Assembly: GCA_016839425.1 (NCBI GenBank)
Contig: JAEOUI010000313.1
Location: forward strand, 1 to 25,500
From: Promethearchaeota archaeon
GTDB lineage: Archaea; Asgardarchaeota; Lokiarchaeia; Sigynarchaeales; SOKP01
Direction: 5' to 3'
DNA: 25,500 bases
Shown here in pieces: positions 1 through 8,277 of the stretch. The position numbers and the translations under genes were made by a program. The notes under the pieces were generated by a model that was given only the letters and a program-made list of their open reading frames with translations, was not told the origin of the DNA and made no database searches. Each line of letters starts with the position of its first letter. Within the stretch, counting starts at the first letter, position 1.

Positions 1-930
1 CAAATTGCAAAGGACTTGGGGCTTAAATTCCATATTTCAACACAAGCAAACATATCGAACACTCGTTCAGCTCTATTTTACGAATCGCTAGGAGCAGAAA
101 GGCTGATTTTAGCAAGAGAATTATCGCTTGACCAAATAAAAGACATAAAAAAACAATTAAAAAGGGCTCAGATTGAAGTTTTCGTTCATGGTGCACAATG
201 TACATCCATTTCTGGAAGGTGTTACTTTTCAGCAGAGATTTGCGGATCTCAAGAATATTCCGCTAATAGAGGAAAGTGCGTGCAACCTTGCAGGAGGCGT
301 TGGAGAGTATACGATGATCAAAGTAACGAATTATTATATGATGGCTTCTTTTTCATTAACACTAAAGATCTTTGCATGATAGAACACATTCCTGACTTGA
401 TTGATGCTGGCGTGGACGCTTTTAAAATAGAGGGACGCATGCGGGATTCGATATATATAGAAGAAACAACAGCTTGTTATAGAGAGGCTATTGATGCATT
501 TTATAATGGGGAATATACAGAAGAAAAGATTAAATTATGGTTGGATCGCTTATCGAAAGTATATAATCGGGGTTTTTCCACTGGATTTTATTACGGGCTT
601 CCGAAAGGGAGCGAAATATCGTTAACGGAAGAGGGAAATGTTTCTAAATACAGGAAAAGGGAGATAGGGCGGGTTTTATCTTACTTTAGGGAAAAAAATG
701 TAGCAAAAATATTATTGACATCGGGAAAATTACGCTTGCAAGATTCTATCTTTATTGTAGGCACTCATACTGACACATATGTCCAACAAAAAATCACATC
801 CCTACAAATCAAGCAAAAACAAAACCTTACCGAAACGCCAATTGCGTCTAAAGATAGAAATATCGTGGTTGGAATAAAGGTTGATAAACCCGTGAAAAAA
901 AACGATAAGATTTATGTCCTAGATCGATAA
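1..930 (+). CDS. U32-family protein (TrhP/RlhA/PrtC-like), 5' end outside window
   Basis: The frame is open from base 1, so the true start lies upstream; the TTG at 16 falls inside the conserved core and is not a credible start. The fragment has the U32 signature around residues 60-100: a V-H-G-A-x-C stretch, then G-R-C, K-C and P-C cysteines spaced as in YegQ/TrhP and RlhA, where four cysteines bind an iron-sulfur cluster. A small C-terminal beta-rich part follows (I-G-R-V and 'D-K-I-Y-V-L' near the end), also typical of the family. Characterised members hydroxylate tRNA or rRNA bases using prephenate; older annotation calls them collagenase-like peptidases. By family knowledge an RNA-hydroxylation role is more likely than proteolysis, but the substrate cannot be read from the sequence. 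An extra cysteine (E-I-C) sits between the second and third ligands. Confidence 0.85.
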   Translation, partial: QIAKDLGLKFHISTQANISNTRSALFYESLGAERLILARELSLDQIKDIKKQLKRAQIEVFVHGAQCTSISGRCYFSAEICGSQEYSANRGKCVQPCRRRWRVYDDQSNELLYDGFFFINTKDLCMIEHIPDLIDAGVDAFKIEGRMRDSIYIEETTACYREAIDAFYNGEYTEEKIKLWLDRLSKVYNRGFSTGFYYGLPKGSEISLTEEGNVSKYRKREIGRVLSYFREKNVAKILLTSGKLRLQDSIFIVGTHTDTYVQQKITSLQIKQKQNLTETPIASKDRNIVVGIKVDKPVKKNDKIYVLDR

Positions 931-966
931 CGAGTTTTTTGTATATTTTCTTTAATTAATTAAAGA
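931..966 (+). terminator. T-rich tract and 18-bp perfect palindrome after the U32 gene
   Basis: A T-rich stretch (including a run of six T) directly follows the stop codon, as in archaeal T-tract terminators. It is followed at 949-966 by the perfect palindrome TCTTTAATTAATTAAAGA. It could end the U32 transcript or be a binding site before the acyl-CoA synthetase gene. The all-A/T core makes chance occurrence quite possible. Confidence 0.35.
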
Positions 967-1065
967 TCTAACAATTAAAATCGTAATGCTTTTTATTTTG
1001 AATTTGTATTATCAATAGGATCAATTGTTTTTGCAATCAATTATTTTATAATTTTAGGGATTAAA

Positions 1066-2970
1066 ATGAGTCAAGAAGAGAATTTGAAGAAATATGAAAG
1101 GTTATACAAATTATCATTAGACGATCCAGGAAGATTTTGGGAAGTTATTGCTGATAATATCCATTGGTATAAAAAATGGGATAAAATATTAGACGAATCC
1201 AATGCTCCTTTTTATAAATGGTTTGTTGGAGGCGTAACAAATACTTGTTACAACGCAGTTGATAGATGGGCTCAAAAATTTCCCAAAAAACCTGCATATA
1301 TTTGGTATTCAGAATCGGGTAACGAGAAAGTCCTTTCTTATGAGGAACTTTTCGTCGAGGTAAACAAATGCGCCTCTATATTAAAAGACCTAAATGTAAA
1401 GAAAGGAGATCGAATCGTTATTTACCTTCCTATGATACCAGAAGCAGCAATAGCAATGCTGGCCTGTGCGAGAATCGGTGCCGTCCATTCTGTTGTATTC
1501 GCAGGATTCTCAATCAACTCGTTAGCCGTGAGGATCGACGATTCTGAACCGAAGGTCTTAATATGTGCGGATGGTGGGTTGAGAGGTGGAAAAAGCGTTG
1601 ATTTGAAAATTATAGTTGATGAGGCTCTTAAAACTACTATTTATAATGTTCCTAAAACTATTGTTGTAAATCGTGGATTAATTCCTCATGCGATGGAGGA
1701 AGGAAGAGACTTTTACTGGGATGCTTTGATGAGCGAAAAGTCCGATAATATAATAATCGAGCCAGAAAAAATGGAAAGCACGGATCCGTCGTATATTTTA
1801 TATACAAGTGGAACGACAGGGAAACCTAAAGGTGTTGTCAGAGATACTGGTGGTCATTTGGTTGCATTATATCATTCCATGAAATCGATATACAATACAG
1901 ACACGGAGGACGTATATTTTGCTACTTCTGATATTGGATGGGTAGTTGGACACTCCTACATAATATACGCACCATTATTTAAAGGATGCACGTCTATTAT
2001 TTACGAGGGTACTCCCGTTTATCCTGATCCAAGTGCTTGGTTTAAAATCATAGAAAAATATAAGGTAAACACTGTTTTTTCTGCTCCTACTGCGTTTAGG
2101 ATATTACGAAAATTCGACGATAAATATATTAAAGAATCGGATTTGAGTTCCCTTCGAACCATATACTTGGCAGGCGAGCCTCTAGATAAACCCACATATC
2201 AGTGGATGCAAGGTGTTCTCGGTCAGAGAATCTTTATAATAGATAATTATTGGCAAACCGAAACGGGATGGCCAATTATTGCAAATCCGTTTGGTATTGC
2301 TCCTTTAAAAATAAAACCCGGAAGTCCTACCAAGCCCGCTTGGGGGTGGAACCTGCTAATTGTGGATTCAAATGGGATTGAAGTCCAAAAAGGAACCAAG
2401 GGATATTTAGTCGCAATTCCTCCCACTCCACCAGGAGTTTTACTCACAATATATAAGGACGATGAACGTTATATAGAATCCTATTATCAAACATTTCCCG
2501 GCAAAAATTATTTTTCTACGGGTGATTACGCCATTGAAGACGAAGATGGCTATTTTTTCGTATTAGGACGAGCTGACGAAGTAATGAAAGTTGCGGGGCA
2601 CAGATTAGGCACGGGCGAGATGGAGGCGTTGATTTCATCTCATCCAAAAGTGGCCGAAGTGAGTTGCATTGGTGTCGAAGACGAGATTAAAGGCGAAGTA
2701 CCCGTTGTCATGATCGTTTTAAAGGAAGGATTCGAAGGAACAGACGAGTTGAAAAGCGAGATCAAACAGCTCATTCGCGATAAAGTAGGCCCCGTTGCCT
2801 CACCTAAAGAGATATATTTTGCGCAAGCACTTCCAAAAACTAGATCTGGAAAGATTATCAGAAGAGCCATTAAAAGCGTGGCAGAAGGAAGAGATCCTGG
2901 AGATTTAAGCACGATAGAAGATCCTACAACGATTGATAAGATTAAGGATTTAATCAAAAATTCGAAATAA
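1066..2970 (+). CDS. AMP-forming acetyl/propionyl-CoA synthetase
   Basis: This 634-residue enzyme activates a short carboxylic acid to its CoA thioester through an acyl-adenylate. Visible motifs are the ACS-type V-F-A-G-F-S (144-149), the phosphate loop YTSGTTGKPKG (246-256), D-N-Y-W-Q-T-E-T-G in the adenylate site, the hinge segment S-T-G-D-Y / G-R-A-D-E-V-M-K-V-A-G-H-R, and the conserved C-terminal lysine in S-G-K near residue 596, the residue acetylated in ACS enzymes. The G-V-V-R-D-T-G-G stretch after the phosphate loop resembles propionyl-CoA synthetase (PrpE/ACSS3) more than acetate-specific Acs, so propionate or another short acid is the better guess. The length is normal for the family. 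AGGGA about 7 nt before the ATG is a plausible ribosome site. The gene lies upstream of a 3-hydroxyacyl-CoA dehydrogenase, suggesting joint short-chain acyl-CoA metabolism. Confidence 0.9.
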   Translation: MSQEENLKKYERLYKLSLDDPGRFWEVIADNIHWYKKWDKILDESNAPFYKWFVGGVTNTCYNAVDRWAQKFPKKPAYIWYSESGNEKVLSYEELFVEVNKCASILKDLNVKKGDRIVIYLPMIPEAAIAMLACARIGAVHSVVFAGFSINSLAVRIDDSEPKVLICADGGLRGGKSVDLKIIVDEALKTTIYNVPKTIVVNRGLIPHAMEEGRDFYWDALMSEKSDNIIIEPEKMESTDPSYILYTSGTTGKPKGVVRDTGGHLVALYHSMKSIYNTDTEDVYFATSDIGWVVGHSYIIYAPLFKGCTSIIYEGTPVYPDPSAWFKIIEKYKVNTVFSAPTAFRILRKFDDKYIKESDLSSLRTIYLAGEPLDKPTYQWMQGVLGQRIFIIDNYWQTETGWPIIANPFGIAPLKIKPGSPTKPAWGWNLLIVDSNGIEVQKGTKGYLVAIPPTPPGVLLTIYKDDERYIESYYQTFPGKNYFSTGDYAIEDEDGYFFVLGRADEVMKVAGHRLGTGEMEALISSHPKVAEVSCIGVEDEIKGEVPVVMIVLKEGFEGTDELKSEIKQLIRDKVGPVASPKEIYFAQALPKTRSGKIIRRAIKSVAEGRDPGDLSTIEDPTTIDKIKDLIKNSK

Positions 2971-3081
2971 ACCATATTTCTTTATCTTCTAATTAATGGA
3001 ATTCTTTATAATGATAATAATTTTATTTCTCTCTTAATTTTACTTTAATATTGATGGAAGAGAATTTTTAGGGATGCTATA

Positions 3082-4269
3082 ATGACTTCTAATAACATCA
3101 AGAATATTTCTGTTATTGGTGCGGGAACGATGGGAATTGGGATCGCTCAAGTATTTATGCTTTCTGATGTTGAGAAAGTATATCTTATAGATATATCAAA
3201 AAGCGCCTTATTAAGTGCTAAGGAAAGATTAAAAACTTACATTGATAAATTAGCAGTGAATAAGTTTTTTCGTGAAAAGGGAGATGCTGAACGAACTTTC
3301 CGTAAATTAATCTTGTCTAATCAATTAAACAATTCTGTTTTCAAATCTGATTTAATAACTGAGGCGATCCCCGAAGATATTGAGCTGAAATCAAACCTTC
3401 TTAGAAACCTTGGGGAGCAGATATCTGATGAGACCATAATTGCTTCTAACACATCCACATTTACCATAACTGAGTTAGGAGAAGCCTCTGGAAAACCTGA
3501 AAAGACTATTGGTACTCATTATTTTGTACCTCCTTTCACTCGAAGTTGTATAGAAATAATGAAAGGAAAAAGAACAAGCGATGCAACATTTCATGATGTA
3601 ATGGATTTTTGCAAGACAATACCTGTCCAAAAAGGCACGATGTATGTTGCTCCACTTGATAAAGACACTCCAGGTTTCATATCAAACCGTTTATTAATCC
3701 CAGGAACCTTATATTTCACTTTAATGGCAGATAAAGCGGTAGAAAAGGGAATTCCGATCGAACAATTAGACGCTGATACTAAAGATATGATAGATGCTGG
3801 ACCATTTGAACTGTCCGATTATTTAGGATTGGACACTTCTTATAAAGCCTTGAAAAGTTTTGAAAAACGAGTCTCAGTTGATTTTACTCCAAGAAAATTA
3901 CTCAGTGAATTAATCTCTAAAGGATATTATGGAAAAAAAACGGGTAGAGGATTTTATAAATATCTAAAAAACGGAAAACCCTTGATTGATAAAACAAAAA
4001 AATCGGGATTATTAAATCCTGAATTGATATTAGCTATCCAATTGAACGAGGGTTGCAAATTATTAGAGGAAAAGATTGTAACTAATTATTCCATCATTGA
4101 AAATGTAATGAAAATAGGCGTGGGTGTATCGGGGCCATTTATTCCTGGAAAACATAAATATAAAGAATGGTCTGAATTATTAAGTGATTTTGCCATTGAA
4201 AACAAAATCGATTACTTCAAACCATGTAGGTTGATGAGTTCTGGAAAGTTCATTGAGATGCAGGAATGA
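3082..4269 (+). CDS. 3-hydroxyacyl-CoA dehydrogenase (NAD-dependent)
   Basis: The 395-residue protein oxidises 3-hydroxyacyl-CoA to 3-ketoacyl-CoA, or runs in reverse. The N-terminal Rossmann domain has G-A-G-T-M-G (13-18). The catalytic set matches the human enzyme with a constant offset: Ser125 in S-N-T-S, His146 in G-T-H-Y-F, Glu158 in C-I-E-I-M, and Asn202 in I-S-N-R-L-L. The C-terminal helical domain (about 195-395) appears duplicated; its second copy begins near 'L-A-I-Q-L-N-E-G' at about 315 and is somewhat divergent. The full catalytic set argues for an active enzyme. The gap to the acyl-CoA synthetase is 111 nt, and the same T-T-T-A-G-G-G-A-T leader motif precedes both starts, with AGGGA 7 nt before this ATG. 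The gene converges with the minus-strand operon end at 4379. Substrate chain length is not determinable. Confidence 0.9.
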   Translation: MTSNNIKNISVIGAGTMGIGIAQVFMLSDVEKVYLIDISKSALLSAKERLKTYIDKLAVNKFFREKGDAERTFRKLILSNQLNNSVFKSDLITEAIPEDIELKSNLLRNLGEQISDETIIASNTSTFTITELGEASGKPEKTIGTHYFVPPFTRSCIEIMKGKRTSDATFHDVMDFCKTIPVQKGTMYVAPLDKDTPGFISNRLLIPGTLYFTLMADKAVEKGIPIEQLDADTKDMIDAGPFELSDYLGLDTSYKALKSFEKRVSVDFTPRKLLSELISKGYYGKKTGRGFYKYLKNGKPLIDKTKKSGLLNPELILAIQLNEGCKLLEEKIVTNYSIIENVMKIGVGVSGPFIPGKHKYKEWSELLSDFAIENKIDYFKPCRLMSSGKFIEMQE

Positions 4270-4378
4270 GTAATTTAAATTTATAGAATTTTCGGACTTT
4301 TGTTTTAATTTCTTATGGTGTGTCGTTCGAGTTCGATATTCTTATTATTTACTTAGAGCATTGATAAATGGATGTTAC

Positions 4379-5413
4379 TTAATAAGTCCTCTTTTTCTGC
4401 TTATAAGATTGAAAGGGCGTTTTCGGTTCGAGACTAAACCATTCCTCGTTAATGTCAATTTTTTTTAACGAGTTCAACAAATCGTAAGTTATCCAACGCG
4501 TCGCTTGTGGTTGGGATGAATATTCCCATAATCCATAAAGGTTTCGTTCGTTTTTCACGAAATCAATAAACATTGCTACTCTATCGTCGTCTAAACTTGC
4601 TCCAATCCTCCAACATAGATTTAATAAATGTGCAATGTCAAATCGAGCCATGAAGGTAATCCGCCCGATCGACCTTTCAAGACCAATTAATCTTGCTACG
4701 AAAAACCCAAGACTTGATCTTTGCTTCATGTCTGTTCCTAGCAGCAGGTCAAGTGCCCGTTTGGCTATTGTACTCTTTCTTTTTTGTGGGTGATATGCCA
4801 AACATGTAAGGGCCGTCATCGTATTTGAACGGCAACCCCAACGCGAGTGAGCAATGCGTCTATAACCCGCAATTCCGCCATAATTACCTGCTGAGATGCC
4901 TACAGGCCAAGCACCGTCTTCTAAGCGCATTTCGTCTAACCAATTAAACGCCATTTCAATCTGCTTGTTCTTTACGCATCCACACATCATTAATCCTAAT
5001 AACGGGATGGCAGTTTGAACAGGCATTGATTGATATCCAAATTCTTCGTCGTCTTTTTGTTTATTCCCATTTAGAGACCATGAACCGTCATCTTGTTGTT
5101 TTGAAAGGAGAAATTCTATTGCTTTTTGCACGGCAGGATATTCCGAACCAAAACCTAAATACCCAAGCCTTTGAAGCGCAAGAGATGTTGTATAAATAGG
5201 ATCTCCCGAAAGCACTGAAATCTTGCTGAATGAATCCCATCCGCCATTGGGTTTTTGTAATTTGAGTAAGGCGGTTACTAAAGGATCTTCGTTTCTTAGA
5301 GAGTGTAATTCTTTTATTTCCGGCTCATTCTCGTTTTGATCCAGTAGATTTTTAAGTACCAAGAACCTCAAGCATGGTGAAGGATCTGAAAGCAGTAAAG
5401 GAATCCATGTCAT
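4379..5413 (-). CDS. alpha/alpha-toroid protein (prenyltransferase/squalene-oxidase repeats)
   Basis: The 344-residue protein contains QW-type repeats typical of the terpene-cyclase/prenyltransferase alpha-alpha barrel: L-Q-K-P-N-G-G-W (52-59), K-Q-Q-D-D-G-S-W (105-112) and R-L-E-D-G-A-W (163-169), separated by helical stretches. The class II cyclase motif D-x-D-D is not present, so a squalene/hopene-type cyclisation is not supported. Many toroid proteins of this kind are uncharacterised. The ATG overlaps the TGA of the upstream UvrA-like gene (ATGA), so translation is probably coupled. It is the last gene of the PadR-headed operon and should share its function, perhaps binding a hydrophobic ligand or partner; this is inference. 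No signal peptide or membrane segment is evident. Confidence 0.75.
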   Translation of the reverse strand: MTWIPLLLSDPSPCLRFLVLKNLLDQNENEPEIKELHSLRNEDPLVTALLKLQKPNGGWDSFSKISVLSGDPIYTTSLALQRLGYLGFGSEYPAVQKAIEFLLSKQQDDGSWSLNGNKQKDDEEFGYQSMPVQTAIPLLGLMMCGCVKNKQIEMAFNWLDEMRLEDGAWPVGISAGNYGGIAGYRRIAHSRWGCRSNTMTALTCLAYHPQKRKSTIAKRALDLLLGTDMKQRSSLGFFVARLIGLERSIGRITFMARFDIAHLLNLCWRIGASLDDDRVAMFIDFVKNERNLYGLWEYSSQPQATRWITYDLLNSLKKIDINEEWFSLEPKTPFQSYKQKKRTY

Positions 5414-8178
5414 GTTTTATCTTCTAATACCTCCTGTATAAATCGTGCTGTTGGTGTATTCCCTCGTGCAATTGACTCGGGAGTACCCTTTGCAATGATG
5501 TGCCCACCTTTAGGACCTGCACCAGGACCTAATTCAATTAACCAATCGCAACTAGCTAAAAGATGAGGATGATGCTCGATAACAACGACTGTGTTTCCAT
5601 TATCCACCAGATTTTGAAGTATCCTAACTAAAGAAGATACTTCCTCTAAATGTTGACCAATTGTGGGTTCGTCAAGGATATATAATGTCTTTTTCTTTGA
5701 ACTTTTAATTAGTTCCTTTACGATCTTGAGTCGTTGAGCTTCACCTCCCGAAAGGGTCTTGCCAGGTTGATTCAATCGTAAATACCCCAACTGAACATCT
5801 AAAACGAGCTGTAATTTTGAAACGATATTTTCGTGGCCATCAAACAGAATAAAAGCTTCTTCAAATGTAAGATTGCTTACTTCAGGTAATGCCAGACCTT
5901 GATATCGAATATGCCAAGTTTCGAGAGAATAACCTGATCCCTTGCAAGTTTCGCACTCTTCTAGTATATCTGGTAAAAAGTTTAAATCTAATTTCAAATA
6001 CCCCTTTCCTCTACAATAGGTGCATTTTTGGCCGATTTCTTTTACGCCCAAACCTAATACTCTTGCGTCTTCTGTATTAGCAAAGATGCTCAATATTTGA
6101 CGTTCTAGATCTAAAAATTTAAGTGGATTGCCCAATTTAGCCTTGTTTTGATCGACAATAACAGTTCTTACCAATGCGCCCTCGATTTTTTCGTGAAACC
6201 CAGGTTTTGTAGGTTCTCGAGCCACGGAAGTCGTATGTACTATCGGTACTAATGCCCTTGCCAATGTATCAATTAATAATGTGCTCTTGCCTGATCCTGA
6301 CACCCCACAAACTCCCGTGAACAAGCCAATTGGTATTTCTACGAGATCTCCTTTCAAATTATGCTCTGTTGCTCCGTAAACTTTTAACCATTTTTTTGAT
6401 TTTCTACGCTTTTTATTGATATTAAATTTTTTTTTACCACTCAACCACTCGGATGTGATGGATTTTTTCTCTACTATTTCTATGGGAGTTCCAATAGCAA
6501 CTACTTCTCCTCCCCTGGTACCGCCCGCTGGACCCATTTCAATAATGTGATCTGCACACTTTATGAATGATAAATCATGCTCGATTGCAATAACCGTATT
6601 ACCCTTATCGCGGAAGTCTAACAATGTTTTAATTAAAGCTTGAAGCTCGGTTGGATGCAATCCTCTCGATGGTTCGTCAACAATTATAGTAAGTGCCGTG
6701 AGTTCGCTTCCTATAAGGCCCGCTAACTTCACTCTTTGCGCCTCGCCAGCAGAAAAGCTTTCTGCTACTCGATTCAAGTTGATATAGGTAAGGCCCGTGT
6801 TGTTTAAAAATTCTAATTTCCTTAGAATGATTTTATAACTATTTTTTACGAAATCGTATTTAAAATCATTTATAGGGTGATTTTTCAAGAGTTCATATAA
6901 ATCACCTAAAGGAAGTTCAGATAATTGATGTATGTTGTGATCGAGAAATGTAATTTCCAAGTATTCTGGACGGAGCTTAGTTCCAAGACAGGTGTCGCAC
7001 GAAATAGTGTCCGTATATGTGCCTCCCACATCCCAATCTCTTAACCATTGCTCGTAAAATCCTAAAAATTTTATCGTTTTTTTGGATTTTTGTCCTTTCT
7101 TGTTTTCAATATGTATTGTTAATGGTTCCTGGTCTCCATATAAGAAAGCGTTCTTGGCTTGTTCCGACATTTCGTTCCAAGGTGTTTTAAATTGATTAAA
7201 ATCGTACCGATCTGCCAGGGATTGAACGATATAATATCCCACATTATATGGTTTACAAAGGTATCCCTTGGGAAAAAAACCAGGAGAATGCATGGCACCA
7301 CCACATAACGGTTTTTCGGGGTGGACAATGAGCTTATTGGGATTTGGCACTTGACTAGACCCTACTCCGTGGCATTTCAAGCATGCTGCAGAATAATTAG
7401 AAGATATAAAATGACGAGGCTTAGGAATTGAGCGAGTAAAGTTGCATTTTTTACATGAAAATTTGCTTTTTTTATTCATCCAATCGCCACATTGTGGGCA
7501 TTTGAGTTTACCTTCATATGAAAAAATTGTTGCTAAATGTAGCACAATGTCAGATACCCGACCAATCGTGTATCGAATGTTGTAGATCCACCCTCGAGCA
7601 AGCTTTTCTGGAGTGATTAAAGCAGTAATACCAAGACCTTTAATTTCTTCAACTTGCGATTCTTTAGTTTCCTTGGTACCTTGTCTTTCATACATTGAAA
7701 GCGTTTCTAAATATCTACGCTTAGCCTCCGCTTCTAATGTATCCATGATCAAGCTTGACTTTCCCGAACCAGAAACTCCAGTAACGACTGTAAATTTATT
7801 TTTTGGTATCTTCACACTAACATTTTTAAGATTGTGCATGGAAGCCTTTCGAATCGAGATTTCGGAGTTCCTTGGTGATATTAAGCCATTACTGCTTGGA
7901 AGAGGTTTTATCAATGATTCTTCCAACAAAGCCTTAACAGTTAGAGAATCTTTCGTTTTAATAAATCCATCATATAAACCTTGATATATTACATTTCCGC
8001 CTTGGGGCCCTGATCCAGGACCTAGATCCACAATCCAATCTGCCGCTCTAATAAAATCCGTATTATGTTCTACAACAACTATAGTCGCTCCTGCTTTAAT
8101 CAATTTGTCTAGGATTGATAACAAGCCCGAGAGATCTTGAGGGTGTAAACCAGTGGACGGCTCGTCTAAAACCAACAA
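5410..8178 (-). CDS. UvrA-like ABC ATPase, C-terminal part of a giant four-NBD protein (downstream of in-frame TAA)
   Basis: The frame is open from the TAA at 8275 and continues the upstream gene in the same reading frame. The only available start is a TTG at 8176-8178, which begins inside a nucleotide-binding domain (NBD) just before Walker B (V-L-D-E-P-S-T-G-L-H, 3-12); its signature motif LSGGEAQR lies upstream between the TAA and this TTG. Next comes a full UvrA-like half: Walker A G-V-S-G-S-G-K (134-140), zinc pairs CPQC (227-230), CKKC (242-245), CLKC and CDTC, a degenerate signature F-S-A-G-E-A-Q-R (475-482), and Walker B (498-508). The last NBD has Walker A at 625-631, zinc pairs CTYC/CETC (719-722, 742-745), LSGGEAQR (809-816) and Walker B (833-843). 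Only 11 residues separate the first two zinc pairs, so no UvrB-binding domain fits. Alone this product would start with half an NBD. Confidence 0.8.
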   Translation of the reverse strand: MLVLDEPSTGLHPQDLSGLLSILDKLIKAGATIVVVEHNTDFIRAADWIVDLGPGSGPQGGNVIYQGLYDGFIKTKDSLTVKALLEESLIKPLPSSNGLISPRNSEISIRKASMHNLKNVSVKIPKNKFTVVTGVSGSGKSSLIMDTLEAEAKRRYLETLSMYERQGTKETKESQVEEIKGLGITALITPEKLARGWIYNIRYTIGRVSDIVLHLATIFSYEGKLKCPQCGDWMNKKSKFSCKKCNFTRSIPKPRHFISSNYSAACLKCHGVGSSQVPNPNKLIVHPEKPLCGGAMHSPGFFPKGYLCKPYNVGYYIVQSLADRYDFNQFKTPWNEMSEQAKNAFLYGDQEPLTIHIENKKGQKSKKTIKFLGFYEQWLRDWDVGGTYTDTISCDTCLGTKLRPEYLEITFLDHNIHQLSELPLGDLYELLKNHPINDFKYDFVKNSYKIILRKLEFLNNTGLTYINLNRVAESFSAGEAQRVKLAGLIGSELTALTIIVDEPSRGLHPTELQALIKTLLDFRDKGNTVIAIEHDLSFIKCADHIIEMGPAGGTRGGEVVAIGTPIEIVEKKSITSEWLSGKKKFNINKKRRKSKKWLKVYGATEHNLKGDLVEIPIGLFTGVCGVSGSGKSTLLIDTLARALVPIVHTTSVAREPTKPGFHEKIEGALVRTVIVDQNKAKLGNPLKFLDLERQILSIFANTEDARVLGLGVKEIGQKCTYCRGKGYLKLDLNFLPDILEECETCKGSGYSLETWHIRYQGLALPEVSNLTFEEAFILFDGHENIVSKLQLVLDVQLGYLRLNQPGKTLSGGEAQRLKIVKELIKSSKKKTLYILDEPTIGQHLEEVSSLVRILQNLVDNGNTVVVIEHHPHLLASCDWLIELGPGAGPKGGHIIAKGTPESIARGNTPTARFIQEVLEDKT

Positions 8179-8274
8179 ATGATTTTTTATAGTATGTTTT
8201 CCAAGATATTTTGATAACTTTATTCTCTGTGCTTCTCCTCCAGAAAGAGTGGGTGAAGGTTGCCCTAATGATAA

Positions 8275-8277
8275 TTA
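8275..8277 (-). other. In-frame TAA interrupting the giant UvrA-like reading frame
   Basis: Reading the minus strand, the codons are ATA GGT TTA GAA TAA TTA TCA TTA GGG CAA CCT: I-G-L-E-stop-L-S-L-G-Q-P. Both sides are in the same frame (10278 minus 8178 is divisible by 3) and together form one continuous UvrA NBD. No ATG, GTG or TTG in frame between the stop and 8178 could restore the signature motif. The simplest reading is a TAT/TAC-to-TAA change, either genuine or a sequence error. Confidence 0.9.

Noticed and set aside
4379..5413. Squalene-hopene or other class II terpene cyclase
   Set aside because: QW-like repeats are present, but the protein is short and lacks the catalytic D-x-D-D motif.
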